Part shown: positions 1 through 9,789 of the stretch, piece by piece
Layout of the letters: every line of letters begins with the position of its first letter
Position numbering within the stretch: the stretch's first letter is position 1
Origin: Geobacter sp. OR-1
GTDB taxonomy: Bacteria > Desulfobacterota > Desulfuromonadia > Geobacterales > DSM-12255
Direction: 5' to 3'
Assembly (NCBI RefSeq): GCF_000813145.1
Contig: NZ_BAZF01000004.1
Coordinates: 186,001 to 250,000, forward strand
DNA: 64,000 nucleotides
Position numbers and translations under genes: made by a program
Notes under the pieces: generated by a model
Seen by the model: the letters and a program-made list of their open reading frames with translations, nothing else
What the model was told of the DNA's origin: nothing
Databases searched by the model: none

Positions 1-75
1 AGATGAGAATTTTGAAGGGAAACTAATACAGCGACCTGATGTTGTCAAGGGAAAACAACTTGGAAAGATGTAACG

Positions 76-594
76 CTAGCTGCGGTTTTTCAACACGAGT
101 TGTTCCTGCAGCGCAGTATCCTTTGCCGCAACCTCTTCCGAGAGCCTGAATTTATAAGCAACCAGGCGTTCCGACAACTCTGGATTGCAGATGGCAAGCA
201 TCTGCACCGCCAATATGCCGGCATTTTTTGCGCCAGATTTCCCGATAGCCATGGTAGCCACCGGAATCCCCCCCGGCATCTGCACCATGGCATAAAGGGC
301 ATCCACACCATTTAACGGACTGCCGCCAATAGGGACTCCGATCACCGGCAAGGTCGTCTCTGCAGCTATCACACCGGCAAGATGTGCTGCCATTCCGGCA
401 GCGGCAATTATGACCTTTACGCCGCGCGCGGCTGCGCTGGACGCCAGTTCTGCCGTTCTCTGCGGAGAACGATGGGCAGAGGAGACTCTCATTTCAAACG
501 TTACCCCGAATTCGTCCAGAACCTTGGCAGTCTCTTCCATTACCGGCAGGTCAGAGTCGCTACCCATTATTACCAAAACCTGGGGGTTTTTCAT
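76..594 (-). CDS. purE: N5-carboxyaminoimidazole ribonucleotide mutase PurE
   Basis: This 172-residue protein carries out the carboxyl shift from N5-CAIR to CAIR in de novo purine synthesis, in the cytoplasm. The class I PurE motifs are visible: GSDSD at residues 11-15, SAHR at 39-42, the AAGMAAHL loop near 65 and GVPIGG near 87. The length is normal for the bacterial mutase. Class I PurE usually works with PurK, but no purK is in the window. Its ATG overlaps the TGA of the upstream glycosyltransferase gene (ATGA), so translation is probably coupled. It is the last gene of the purD-GT2-purE set. Confidence 0.95.
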   Translation of the reverse strand: MKNPQVLVIMGSDSDLPVMEETAKVLDEFGVTFEMRVSSAHRSPQRTAELASSAAARGVKVIIAAAGMAAHLAGVIAAETTLPVIGVPIGGSPLNGVDALYAMVQMPGGIPVATMAIGKSGAKNAGILAVQMLAICNPELSERLVAYKFRLSEEVAAKDTALQEQLVLKNRS

Positions 595-1343
595 TGTGCA
601 TTTCCTCCGGGGAAAATACGGGCATGCATGAGGCCCATTCTGGACAGCCTGAATTGTAGCGCAGTCACCATGACACCAACACCGTAAACAACGCTATTCC
701 GAAAATTGATTGACGACGCTTCCGGAAAATACTTTGTAGGGCAACTTACTTCACCAACCCTGAACCCGTACCAGATTATCTGGGCGATCACCTGATTATC
801 AAAGAGGAAATTATCAGAGTTCAGGTCCAGCGGCAGTTGCTCCAACAGCTCACGTGAAAATGCTCTGTAACCGGTATGATATTCTGAAAGCTTATGCCCG
901 AGCAGAACATTTTCCAGAAAGGTAAGCAGCCGGTTCGCAATATATTTATAGCGCGGCATTCCGCCTTGCAGTGCACCAATTCCGAGAATCCTTGAGCCAA
1001 GGACCGCATCAAACTCGCCGAAAGCGATCATCGAAGCCATTGCCGTCACCAGCCGCGGTGTGTATTGATAGTCGGGGTGGAGCATTACGACAATATCCGC
1101 CCCAAGGTCCAAGGCGGCACGGTAACAGGTTTTCTGATTGCCGCCATACCCCTTGTTCCGGTCATGCACTATGGTTTTGATCCCCAGGCTTCTGGCAACC
1201 TCGGCAGTATCGTCACCGCTGGCATCGTCAACAAGCACAACTTCATCAACAAATTCGAACGGAATCTCGTTATATGTATTTTTGAGCGTCTTTGACGCAT
1301 TGTATGCCGGCAGTACGACGACAAGTTTCTTGTTGTTGATCAT
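591..1343 (-). CDS. Family 2 glycosyltransferase, DPM1-like
   Basis: This 250-residue GT-A glycosyltransferase resembles dolichyl/polyprenyl-phosphate mannose synthases. The N-terminus has the nucleotide-sugar fold ([13 protein letters not shown], then [11 protein letters not shown] near residues 36-46), followed by a [14 protein letters not shown] helix and an acidic MLHPDYQY segment in the usual metal/donor-binding place. [10 protein letters not shown] acceptor-loop motif lies near residue 158. There is no clear C-terminal membrane pair, so it is probably peripheral. Its start overlaps the purD stop by one base (TAATG) and its stop overlaps the purE start (ATGA). The family suggests it makes a polyprenyl-phosphate sugar; the sugar cannot be read from the sequence. 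The nearby TMTC-like proteins are plausible users. Confidence 0.85.
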   Translation of the reverse strand: MINNKKLVVVLPAYNASKTLKNTYNEIPFEFVDEVVLVDDASGDDTAEVARSLGIKTIVHDRNKGYGGNQKTCYRAALDLGADIVVMLHPDYQYTPRLVTAMASMIAFGEFDAVLGSRILGIGALQGGMPRYKYIANRLLTFLENVLLGHKLSEYHTGYRAFSRELLEQLPLDLNSDNFLFDNQVIAQIIWYGFRVGEVSCPTKYFPEASSINFRNSVVYGVGVMVTALQFRLSRMGLMHARIFPGGNAQ

Positions 1344-2620
1344 TACCCTGCTCTATCAATTGCCTTGCTGCCGATATCCCTGCGAAAATGAACGCCATCC
1401 CAGCTAATGGCCGAAACACCGGCATAGGCGCGGTCTATGGCGTCTTTCACCGTATCACCTACAGCAGTAACGCCCAGAACCCTGCCGCCGTTGGTGGCGA
1501 ACGAGGTTCCGGCAGCTGCGGTGCCGGCATGAAAGACCATCAGGTGCGGCATCGTTGCAGCAAGATCAAGGCCGCTGATTATATCTCCCTTGGGATAATC
1601 GCCCGGATACCCTTTTGCCGCCATCACCACGCACACCGCTGCCTGGTCGTGCCATTCGAGCGACATCCCGGAGATATCCCCATCGGCAACTGCCAGCATA
1701 AGCGGGACAATATCAGATTTCATCCTCATCAGCAGGGGCTGGCATTCAGGGTCTCCGAACCTGGCATTGAACTCCAGTGTTTTTACGGAATCGCCGTCGA
1801 TCATCAGCCCGGCATAAAGTACGCCGCGATATGGCCGGCCCTCGGCAGCCATTCCGTCTATGGTGCGGCGCATGACCTCCGTCATCGCTTTTTCATGTAT
1901 GGCGGGGGTTACCACCGGCGCCGGGGAATACGCGCCCATGCCTCCGGTGTTCGGCCCCTTGTCGCCATCGAAGACCGCCTTGTGGTCCTGCGCACTGGCC
2001 AAAGGGATGATGTTCTTGCCATCGGTGATCGCCAGGAAAGACGCTTCCTCCCCCCTGAGAAACTCTTCGATCACCACCCTGGAACCGGCATCACCAAAGG
2101 CATTTCCGGACAACATCTCCCTGACGGCAGCGATCGCCTCATCCTTGGTCTGTGCGACGATAACACCTTTGCCGGCAGCAAGACCGTCCGCCTTGACCAC
2201 TATCGGGGCGCCATGCTTTTCGATGTAGGCAATTGCCGGCTCCACCTCGCTGAACACCTCATAAAAGGCTGTCGGCACTCGGTATTTTTTCATGATATCC
2301 TTGGAAAACGCCTTGCTGGCCTCAATGAGCGCGGCGTTGCGGCGCGCACCGAATATCCTCAGGCCATACTCTTCAAAAAGATCGACGATCCCCAGGGACA
2401 GGGGGAGTTCCGGCCCCACGACCGTGAGCCCGATATCCTCTTTCTGGGCAAATGCCAGCAGGCCGGGGAGGTCGTCCACCTTTATCGGCACATTTTCGGC
2501 AATCTGGCCGATGCCGGGATTACCTGGAGCACAGTATACCTTTTTCACCAGCGGCGACTGGGTGATCTTCCAGACCAGGGCATGCTCCCGCCCGCCGCTA
2601 CCTATAACCAAAACGTTCAT
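1343..2620 (-). CDS. purD: Phosphoribosylamine-glycine ligase PurD
   Basis: This 425-residue ATP-grasp enzyme joins glycine to phosphoribosylamine, giving GAR in purine synthesis. The N-terminal GSGGREHAL motif is at residues 7-15. The ATP-grasp core follows, with [13 protein letters not shown] and GEEASFLAI, and then [10 protein letters not shown] near residue 290. The length is typical. The start is an ATG preceded by a G-rich Shine-Dalgarno stretch. The following glycosyltransferase gene begins inside its stop codon, and a TMTC-like membrane protein gene ends 43 bases upstream, so all are likely in one transcription unit. Confidence 0.96.
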   Translation of the reverse strand: MNVLVIGSGGREHALVWKITQSPLVKKVYCAPGNPGIGQIAENVPIKVDDLPGLLAFAQKEDIGLTVVGPELPLSLGIVDLFEEYGLRIFGARRNAALIEASKAFSKDIMKKYRVPTAFYEVFSEVEPAIAYIEKHGAPIVVKADGLAAGKGVIVAQTKDEAIAAVREMLSGNAFGDAGSRVVIEEFLRGEEASFLAITDGKNIIPLASAQDHKAVFDGDKGPNTGGMGAYSPAPVVTPAIHEKAMTEVMRRTIDGMAAEGRPYRGVLYAGLMIDGDSVKTLEFNARFGDPECQPLLMRMKSDIVPLMLAVADGDISGMSLEWHDQAAVCVVMAAKGYPGDYPKGDIISGLDLAATMPHLMVFHAGTAAAGTSFATNGGRVLGVTAVGDTVKDAIDRAYAGVSAISWDGVHFRRDIGSKAIDRAG

Positions 2621-2663
2621 TGCGCCCCCATCAATTTATTAGATTTGTGGAACCGTCTTGAGT

Positions 2664-4508
2664 TCATTTTTTTGATTCGTTCATTGCAGCTTGAAGGTTG
2701 TTTCTATAAACAGGCTCTTCCGGACGGAGTCTCACTGATTCCCGAAAGTGCTTTATAGCTGATTCAAAATCTCCCTTACGAACATACAGGAGACCGATGT
2801 TATTTTGCGCTGGAGCAGAGCGAGGATCTATACGCAAAGCCTGCGCAAACTGATCGTACGCTGCCCCCAGACGGTTCTGCTTAAGATAAAGCTGGCCAAG
2901 TTCCTGATAAGGGATTGCACTGCCTGGCATCAATGCAGCGAGTTTTACAAATTCCGCTTCTGACTTTTCGAACTCCCCCAGATTCCGGTACAGTTTGCCG
3001 AGATTGTTTATTGCTAACTGATAACTCGGCGATACATCAATCGCTTTACGATATTCAATCAAGGCAGCGCTGTAATTTCCCATCGCTTCGTATGTTTTCC
3101 CAAGGTTATTCCTGATCATTTCTTCATCATTTCTGCGGGTGTTGTTGAGTGCGTTCAACAAAAGTGTTTCAGATTGCGCGAAATTTTTCTTTTCATATAA
3201 AATTTTCGACAGGTTGAGATAACCGAGGGAATTACCCGGGACATCACGCATGACTTTATAATAAAATGTTTGATCATCAGACCAGTTTTTTGCTCTAGCA
3301 ACAGACAATGCCGCAAAGCAGACGACGATTGCAACCACAACCATATCTACGAAATAGATTGGTCTCTTGAAAGCGCTTACCAGACGCATATGACCAGCGG
3401 CTTCCAAACCCGGGTGCCGGGATACCCAGATGTATGCAACCGCAGCCAAGAATGAAAAACCGTAAGATGGTATGTACAGGTATCTGTCCGCAACCGGGAA
3501 CGGCTTAATGATCATCGGAAGCCCGGAAACGGGGAGAAGTGAGATTAGAATGAACAATATGCCGAATGATACCCCTTTTCCCCTGTTTCTGGAGTTGAAA
3601 ACCATGCAGAGAACAGACACAAGCAGTAACAGTGACAACAATACCGAAGAGGAGAAGAACCGATTTTGGCCCGACAGGTCGTAAACGACTTTGAGATCGA
3701 ACGGGAAAAACAGGTTCACCAGATACTTTGCATAAAAATAGATAGCTGAGTAAATTCTCCACAAAAAAGGCTGTCCGGAGAGATCAAGCGAGCCGATGAT
3801 CATTGACCTGACAATCATATAAGGAGCAACCAACCCGGCTAAATACACAAAGAACATCTTCAAGCGTAATTTGAGAGCAACCCCGAGATACCAGTCAACA
3901 ATAAATATCAACGCAGGCAGGGTAATCGCCATCTCTTTTGAAAGAAGTGCTCCTGCTCCTGTAATGAATACCAGCAACACCCAATATATCGATCCCCTTT
4001 TGCGATACAGCGTGTGAAAATACAAACTCCAGAAAAGGAACAGGGCCGGCAACAAGTCGGTACGAGCGCCAATCCAGGAGACTGCTTCCGCATGAACAGG
4101 GTGAACCGCAAACAATATTCCGGCAATAAATGCAGGTTTAATTCCCGCCAGGAGGTTGAACGTTAACAGAAATACAGCAGTTGTCACCAAACAATGCAGT
4201 AGCAGGTTTGTAAGATGATACCCGGCTGGGCTTTTCCCTGAAAGAACGTAGTCCGCTTTTAAAAGCATGACTGCCAGGGGACGATAGTAACTCGACGTTT
4301 CGTTGAAAGAGCTGGTGCCGGCCCAAAGCTCTGTCGTAAATATCTTTGATATATCGACTTTCTCAACAACATAGCGATTCCCGACAATCATATCGGTATC
4401 GTCCCACACAAACCCCATGTTAAGAGTCTGGCTGTAAACAGAGAAACAGACTGCTACCAGCACAAACAGTGTGAGATAGATCTTCCACATTGGGAAACAA
4501 CCGTTCAT
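2664..4508 (-). CDS. TMTC-like membrane protein with C-terminal TPR repeats (paralogue A)
   Basis: About 614 residues, in the inner membrane. The N-terminal two thirds are strongly hydrophobic with many membrane spans. FVWDD at residues 33-37 follows the first span. Other motifs are YYRPL, GYHLTNLLLH, HPVHAEAVSWIGAR and a VADRYLYIPSYGF segment. Tandem TPR units fill the last ~180 residues. This is the layout of the TMTC family (GT-C fold O-mannosyltransferases with TPRs). Three relatives lie upstream on the same strand. ATG at 4508 is chosen by comparison with the paralogues; a TTG at 4547 in the same frame is also possible, and neither has a strong ribosome site. By eye this gene is more AT-rich than purD and purH beside it. 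The enzymatic role is inferred. Confidence 0.82.
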   Translation of the reverse strand: MNGCFPMWKIYLTLFVLVAVCFSVYSQTLNMGFVWDDTDMIVGNRYVVEKVDISKIFTTELWAGTSSFNETSSYYRPLAVMLLKADYVLSGKSPAGYHLTNLLLHCLVTTAVFLLTFNLLAGIKPAFIAGILFAVHPVHAEAVSWIGARTDLLPALFLFWSLYFHTLYRKRGSIYWVLLVFITGAGALLSKEMAITLPALIFIVDWYLGVALKLRLKMFFVYLAGLVAPYMIVRSMIIGSLDLSGQPFLWRIYSAIYFYAKYLVNLFFPFDLKVVYDLSGQNRFFSSSVLLSLLLLVSVLCMVFNSRNRGKGVSFGILFILISLLPVSGLPMIIKPFPVADRYLYIPSYGFSFLAAVAYIWVSRHPGLEAAGHMRLVSAFKRPIYFVDMVVVAIVVCFAALSVARAKNWSDDQTFYYKVMRDVPGNSLGYLNLSKILYEKKNFAQSETLLLNALNNTRRNDEEMIRNNLGKTYEAMGNYSAALIEYRKAIDVSPSYQLAINNLGKLYRNLGEFEKSEAEFVKLAALMPGSAIPYQELGQLYLKQNRLGAAYDQFAQALRIDPRSAPAQNNIGLLYVRKGDFESAIKHFRESVRLRPEEPVYRNNLQAAMNESKK

Positions 4509-4606
4509 AGGGTTTTCTGTTTGCACAGTGCGGTTCACGCTGCCCAATCAAATTTTGCCAAGGTATTTTTCAAGGTCTTTATAAGCTGCAGAGCTCGCAA
4601 ATGTAC

Positions 4607-4635
4607 TATGCTATATCCAATAGCCAAAGCATAGC
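4607..4635. repeat. Inverted repeat upstream of paralogue A
   Basis: Seven-base arms CTATGCT and AGCATAG are separated by 15 bases in the gap between purH and the downstream TPR membrane gene. It could be an operator or an RNA hairpin in the leader. There is no T-run, so it is not a typical terminator. Confidence 0.35.
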
Positions 4636-4720
4636 CCACACGCAGCTACTCATCCTAATAGGGCGAAGGAGACTATATATGTGCATTTTAGCTATCCGAG
4701 CGTGACCGGCTGCCAGAGTT

Positions 4721-6286
4721 TTAATGCCGAAAATGACGCATCCCGGTAAACACCATCGCCATGCCGTGCTCGTTGGCGGCAGCGATTACCTCTTCATCGC
4801 GCATGCTCCCCCCGGGCTGGATGACCGCGGTTATCCCGGCCGCGGCCGCATTGTCGATCCCGTCACGGAACGGGAAGAACGCATCGGAAGCCATGACTGC
4901 CCCCTTGACTTCCAACCCGGCATGCTCGGCTTTGATGGCAGCTATCCGGGCGGAGTTCACCCGGCTCATCTGGCCGGCGCCGACGCCGATGGTCATTCCG
5001 GATCTGCCGTAAACAATGGCGTTGGACTTGACAAACTTGCAGACCCGCCAGGTGAAAAGGAGATCGATCATCTCCTTTTCCGTAGGCTGACGGGTGGTGG
5101 CAACCTTCAGATCTCCATGGAGCTCCAGATCGGTGTCCTGCACCAGAATTCCGCCATTGACCCGCTTGAAATCGAGCCGGGCAGCGGAAACCGGCGACCA
5201 TTCCCCGCATTCGAGGAGCCGGACGTTTTTCTTCGATGCCACTATTGCACTCGCCTCGGCCGAAACCCTCGGTGCAATGATCACCTCGACGAACTGGCGG
5301 TCACAGATCGCCTGTGCGGTTTCACCGTTCAGCTCCCGGTTGAAGGCGATGATCCCGCCGAAGGCCGATTCCGGATCGGTCTTGTACGCCCGGTCGTAGG
5401 CATCTAGAAGGGTGTCGCCTATGGCAACTCCGCAGGGATTGGCATGCTTGACGATGACGCAGGCCGGCCCTTCCGTGAACTGCTTGACGCACTCCAGGGC
5501 CGCGTCGGTATCGCCGATATTGTTGTAGGACAGCTCTTTCCCCTGAAGCTGGCGGGCAGTGGAGATGGACGCCTCACTGACCTTGTTCTCGACATAGAAG
5601 GCCGCCGACTGGTGAGGGTTTTCACCATAACGCATCCCCTGGGCCTTGCGATACTGGAAGGTAAGGGTTTCGGGATACTTCTCAACCGTGTCGCCGGTGC
5701 GGCTGCCGAGCCAGTTGGAAATTGCCCCGTCGTAGGCGGCGGTGTGCTGATAGACCTTCACCGCCAGCCGGAAATTGGTCTCCTTTGACACCGTGCCGTT
5801 GCCGGCCTTCATCTCATCCAGGACCTTGGCGTAATCGGCCGGATCGACAATCACCGTCACATCGGCATTGTTCTTAGCCGCAGACCGGAGCATGGTGGGT
5901 CCGCCGATGTCGATATTCTCAATGGCGTCTTCGAGAGCGCAGCCGGGCTTGGCAACCGTGGCCTCGAATGGGTAGAGGTTCACCACCACCATGTCGATCG
6001 GCTCGATGCCGTGCTGCTTCATGGTAGCAACATGCTCCGGATTGCTGCGCATCCCCAGCAGTCCGCCGTGAACCTTGGGATGCAGCGTCTTGACCCGGCC
6101 GTCAAGCATCTCGGGGAAGCCGGTGAATTCGGAGACATCCTTGACCGCCAGACCCGCATCGCGAAGCAGTTTCGCGGTACCGCCTGTGGACAGAATCTCC
6201 ACGCCGTATTTGGAGAGTTCCTGAGCGAATTCAACGATACCTGCCTTGTCCGACAGACTGATGAGTGCTCTAGTAATTTTTGCCAT
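4721..6286 (-). CDS. purH: Bifunctional AICAR formyltransferase / IMP cyclohydrolase PurH
   Basis: This 521-residue enzyme catalyses the last two steps of IMP synthesis. The N-terminal ~145 residues form the cyclohydrolase (MGS-like) domain ([27 protein letters not shown]). The remainder is the transformylase, with [12 protein letters not shown] and GAGQMSRV. The ATG at 6286 is chosen because AAGGAG lies 11 bases upstream and the family begins at this point ([10 protein letters not shown]); an upstream in-frame extension to 6328 is not supported. It sits between two TMTC-like genes, 129 bases after one and 212 bases before the chosen start of the other. Confidence 0.96.
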   Translation of the reverse strand: MAKITRALISLSDKAGIVEFAQELSKYGVEILSTGGTAKLLRDAGLAVKDVSEFTGFPEMLDGRVKTLHPKVHGGLLGMRSNPEHVATMKQHGIEPIDMVVVNLYPFEATVAKPGCALEDAIENIDIGGPTMLRSAAKNNADVTVIVDPADYAKVLDEMKAGNGTVSKETNFRLAVKVYQHTAAYDGAISNWLGSRTGDTVEKYPETLTFQYRKAQGMRYGENPHQSAAFYVENKVSEASISTARQLQGKELSYNNIGDTDAALECVKQFTEGPACVIVKHANPCGVAIGDTLLDAYDRAYKTDPESAFGGIIAFNRELNGETAQAICDRQFVEVIIAPRVSAEASAIVASKKNVRLLECGEWSPVSAARLDFKRVNGGILVQDTDLELHGDLKVATTRQPTEKEMIDLLFTWRVCKFVKSNAIVYGRSGMTIGVGAGQMSRVNSARIAAIKAEHAGLEVKGAVMASDAFFPFRDGIDNAAAAGITAVIQPGGSMRDEEVIAAANEHGMAMVFTGMRHFRH

Positions 6287-6415
6287 TGGTTCAGCGCTCC
6301 TTGTTGTTAGTATCCAGGGTTGAATCAATCGATATCCTGGTCACAAATACCAGCATAGTATTTCGGTTGCAAAGATTTTTTTCATCGCCGTCCAATTACC
6401 GTCCAACCCTTTAGG

Positions 6416-8521
6416 TCACTGAACGAGGAATGATCCGACCTTTGCCTTCATCTCCGGAGATTCGGAGAACAGCTTCGTGGCAAGCCGCTTCGCGTCTTCA
6501 TGCCTACCCATGAGATAATAAACGTTCGCCAAATTGAATTGCGCCATCGCGAAGTGCGGGTCCAGGGACAAAACCTGCTCGAAGGCATCTCTGGCGCGTT
6601 GATAATCTTTCAGCTCCTTAAAAGCAATCCCTAAGTTGTTATATGCATCCTTGTTGTTCCGATTATATGCAATGCATGCCTGGAATGACCGGGCAGCTTC
6701 ACCGAAACGCTTCAGTTTCATCAGCACATTGCCGATGTTGTAGTGCAGCTCCCAGCCTTTCATCCCGTGGGACTCAAGGGCTTTATACTCCTTCAACGCC
6801 TCCTCGTATAACATGAGACGATCGAGTTTGAGTGCCAGTTCGCCCCGCAACCGCAAATTTTCAGGTGCCGCAGCAACCTCTCCCCTCATCAGGTCAAGCT
6901 CACCGTTGATTTTACCAGCCAGCCGGTTACGGAGTTTCTCAGCCCGCTCCCTCACTTCCCAAGGGACAAACCAGTCAAGGGTCAGCAGCTTAGAATACTG
7001 CGCAAAGGCCGATTCGAAATCTCCGACTGCCTCGTAAGTCTCCCCGAGCTTCATTAAGGCGAGGTCGAACTTGTCATTTCTCCAGAGCGCCTTTTCAAGT
7101 GCGGCTATCGCCTCAGGATACTCCTTGCGCTCGATATGGAGTTCGGCCTTGCAGTAACTGTAGTAATCCCGTGAATATGTGGTCATCCGCGCCTTGTCAA
7201 GCAAGGGAAAGGCCTTATCGTACATCTTCCGGCGGAAATAGTATAATCCGAGATTCGAGTAATGTTTGCCGTTGGTCGGGGAGGCCTCTATCCCCCTCCG
7301 GAAAAGAGTCTCATCGGAACTCCAGACAAGACTCTCCCTGAAAGAGAGAACGGCGAACAGCGAGACCAAAAGCAACAGACCGGCGGAAACAGCCGCTCTC
7401 CCCCTTTCTCCGGCAAGCTTGCCGACAACCGAAGACAAGGCCAGAGAGAGGCCGAAGATCGGGATGTAGCAGTAACGGTCGGCAACGATTGTTGAGGCGA
7501 CAAAAATTTTCAGTACCGGGATAAGCGAGAGAAAGAACCACGCCATTCCGAAAAAGAGCAATGGCTCCTTTCTACGGTACACGACGACTACTGTTGTCAG
7601 TGCAAGCAGCCCGGCTACAGCTGCAATTACGATTGGAGAAGAGAACCGCTGAGGAAAGGCAATGTCGTATTCTGGGGAAAGATTTGCGGGGAAAATGAAT
7701 TTGGCGATATAAAACCATGGTATCTGAACCGAAACCGCAACCCTTGACAAGAGCGTTTCCGGTGTGGACTGGCTTAAAACCCTGTTGTTGAAGGCAACGC
7801 CCGTATGCACGAAATAGAACACTGCCGTCAAAACCCAGAATGGGGCAAGGTACAACAAGTGCTCTGTTATCTTTTTGCCGGCAGGGCGGTAGAGCGACGC
7901 CAGAGTCAGCAGTAGCACCAGGATTATGGCGGTGGCCTTGGAAAGCATGGCGCATACAAATATGACCACGCCCCAGAGATAAAGCTTTCTGCTGCCGGAA
8001 GAGAGGAATTTCAGATACAAGAGAGTCGCAAGAAAGGAGAACATACCGGCCAGAATGACGTTACGACACCCCACCCAGCTCACTGCCTGCGCCTGTAAAG
8101 GGTGCAGGGCAACCAGCAATCCCGTTGCCAGCGGGACAAAAGCCTGTTGCCAGTGAAATGTTTCGCCATCCCCAACGGCCACTACCTCTTCGGCAAGCAG
8201 GTATGCCAGGAGGCCGGAAATAACATGTATCACGAGACTGGTAAGGTGGTGCCCCCACGGGGATTCGCCCCAGACCAGAAAATCAATGGCGCTGGTAAGA
8301 TCGCGGACCGGAAGGTATTCGATGCTGTTGGCTGCTGATGTGAATATTGTGACCAGATCGAAATTACGCAATGCGCTGCGCGACAACAAATAACCGGCAT
8401 CATCCCAGACAAAGCCGTTATTGACCACACTGAAAAAGGTGGCCAGAGAAACGACGGCAATAATAAACAGGTGCTGACGCCGGCTTGTCACTGAAAAAAA
8501 TCTTTCGCTAGCCTGCGTCAT
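6416..8521 (-). CDS. TMTC-like membrane protein with long TPR domain (paralogue B)
   Basis: 701 residues, the largest of the four paralogues. About ten membrane spans fill residues 18-400. FVWDD is at 37-41 after the first span. PVRDLTSAIDF, GHHLTSLVIH, HPLQAQAVSWVGCR and VADRYCYIPIFG match the signatures of paralogues A and C. The C-terminal ~280 residues hold several TPR units, including a canonical NNLGIAFKELKDYQRA unit. Its ATG overlaps the stop of the ASKHA gene (ATGA), so the two are probably co-translated. Family membership predicts a GT-C glycosyltransferase acting on the outer face, with TPRs for protein recognition; this has not been shown. Confidence 0.82.
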   Translation of the reverse strand: MTQASERFFSVTSRRQHLFIIAVVSLATFFSVVNNGFVWDDAGYLLSRSALRNFDLVTIFTSAANSIEYLPVRDLTSAIDFLVWGESPWGHHLTSLVIHVISGLLAYLLAEEVVAVGDGETFHWQQAFVPLATGLLVALHPLQAQAVSWVGCRNVILAGMFSFLATLLYLKFLSSGSRKLYLWGVVIFVCAMLSKATAIILVLLLTLASLYRPAGKKITEHLLYLAPFWVLTAVFYFVHTGVAFNNRVLSQSTPETLLSRVAVSVQIPWFYIAKFIFPANLSPEYDIAFPQRFSSPIVIAAVAGLLALTTVVVVYRRKEPLLFFGMAWFFLSLIPVLKIFVASTIVADRYCYIPIFGLSLALSSVVGKLAGERGRAAVSAGLLLLVSLFAVLSFRESLVWSSDETLFRRGIEASPTNGKHYSNLGLYYFRRKMYDKAFPLLDKARMTTYSRDYYSYCKAELHIERKEYPEAIAALEKALWRNDKFDLALMKLGETYEAVGDFESAFAQYSKLLTLDWFVPWEVRERAEKLRNRLAGKINGELDLMRGEVAAAPENLRLRGELALKLDRLMLYEEALKEYKALESHGMKGWELHYNIGNVLMKLKRFGEAARSFQACIAYNRNNKDAYNNLGIAFKELKDYQRARDAFEQVLSLDPHFAMAQFNLANVYYLMGRHEDAKRLATKLFSESPEMKAKVGSFLVQ

Positions 8522-9789
8522 GGTTCAGTCCCCTCTGGAATCGGAAAATTCATATGCTGGAAAAACATCTTTTCAAACAGCGGTGAACCTGAAAGCGGCA
8601 GCATTTTTATCCCCGCTGCCATTGCGTCAATATTGCCGGCAGGGCTCCCCCTGCGCAGGAACCGCTCTACTCCGGCAAGTGCACCGTCCGGGACGGTCCT
8701 GACCCGGCAGACAGCTTCCGGAGCAATAATCCCCAGCCCCTCCAGGCATTCAGAAGCGATTGAAAAACCGAAGGAACCGGAAACCGTTACCGTAGCGAGT
8801 TCGTTCCAGGCAATGCCGGCACGGTCGAGCAAGAGCTCCACTCCCCCCCTGATCGCCCCCTTTGCCAACTGGATTCCCCGGATGTCGCTCTGGGACAGGA
8901 ACAGGTCGCACCCTGCCCCCCTGTAGAGCTGGAAAGCCGGTTCACCATCTTTTTCGACAACCCGGTTGGCGAGATTGGATGGGATCTCCTGCGGAGACAG
9001 CAACCTGCCTTCTCCGGTTATGATGCCGGCAGCCAGCAGCGATACAACGGCAGACAGGGCGCCGGTACCGCAAACACCTTTTGGTGGCGCATCGCCAACG
9101 GTCTTCAATGCCACCTTTTCGCCACTGATCGTGACCAAAGAGACAGCTCCGGACAATGCCGGCATCCCGCAGGCAAGACTCCCGCCCTCAAGGGCAGGGC
9201 CGGCAGCAGCAGATGTAGCAAAGATTTTATCCCTCGCAACAAGGGCAATTTCGGCATTTGTGCCGATATCGAGGAAGAGACGGGAGATGGACGCAAGGGG
9301 TGATAAATCTTCGAGTTGGCCGTAGAGAAAAGCGACAAGGTCTCCGCCGACAAAACCTCCGGGGAGAGGAAAGAGATATAACGGAACGTCAATGCCAAAT
9401 CCGGGATCTCCTGTCAACAGTGATTTTCCCTCATGGAAAAGTGGCCGGAACGGAACCCTGGCAAGAGACTCCAACGGCAGATCAAGTAAAAGATGCTCCA
9501 TGGCCGGATTCCCGGCTATAGCCGCCATTGTCAGCGATTCAAGCCTGCGGCCGGATTCGGAGAGCAGGCGAAGCGCCAATGACCGGAGAGTTTCAATGAC
9601 GAGACGGGACATTTCATGCCGGTCGGCTTCCGACGCAACAGCTGTTGAAATCCTGGTGACGACATCGGACCCGAACTGCCGCTGGGGGTTGAGCGCCATT
9701 CCTGATGCCAGCCGCTCTCCGGTAGCCTCGTCAAGCAGGGAGGCGACAATGGTGGTGGTGCCCAAGTCTACGGCAAGGAGAGAGTTCAT
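8518..9789 (-). CDS. RACo-like ASKHA ATPase domain protein (DUF4445), lacking a ferredoxin domain
   Basis: 423 residues matching the C-terminal ATPase part of reductive activators of corrinoid proteins. The signatures are VDLGTTTIVASL at residues 7-18, ALNPQRQFGSDVVTRIS, AGNPAMEHLLL, GFVGGDLVAFLYG, FLDIGTNAEIAL, SAAAGPALEGG and a C-terminal QLAKGAIRGGVELLL. Full-length RACo enzymes begin with a [2Fe-2S] domain and a linker; here the ATPase starts at residue 1. Both ends overlap TMTC-like genes by four bases (ATGA at each junction), so it is firmly embedded in that operon. No corrinoid protein is coded next to it. The role is unknown; ATP-dependent activation of a partner is the family-based guess. 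Confidence 0.78.
   Translation of the reverse strand: MNSLLAVDLGTTTIVASLLDEATGERLASGMALNPQRQFGSDVVTRISTAVASEADRHEMSRLVIETLRSLALRLLSESGRRLESLTMAAIAGNPAMEHLLLDLPLESLARVPFRPLFHEGKSLLTGDPGFGIDVPLYLFPLPGGFVGGDLVAFLYGQLEDLSPLASISRLFLDIGTNAEIALVARDKIFATSAAAGPALEGGSLACGMPALSGAVSLVTISGEKVALKTVGDAPPKGVCGTGALSAVVSLLAAGIITGEGRLLSPQEIPSNLANRVVEKDGEPAFQLYRGAGCDLFLSQSDIRGIQLAKGAIRGGVELLLDRAGIAWNELATVTVSGSFGFSIASECLEGLGIIAPEAVCRVRTVPDGALAGVERFLRRGSPAGNIDAMAAGIKMLPLSGSPLFEKMFFQHMNFPIPEGTEP

Noticed and set aside
1-75. Coding or RNA gene at the left edge
   Set aside because: Only 75 AT-rich bases after purE; no frame or structure could be supported.
1388-2758. 456-codon plus-strand open frame over purD
   Set aside because: Antisense to a clear purD; the predicted protein is Arg/His-rich with no family, which is typical of shadow frames in GC-rich genes.
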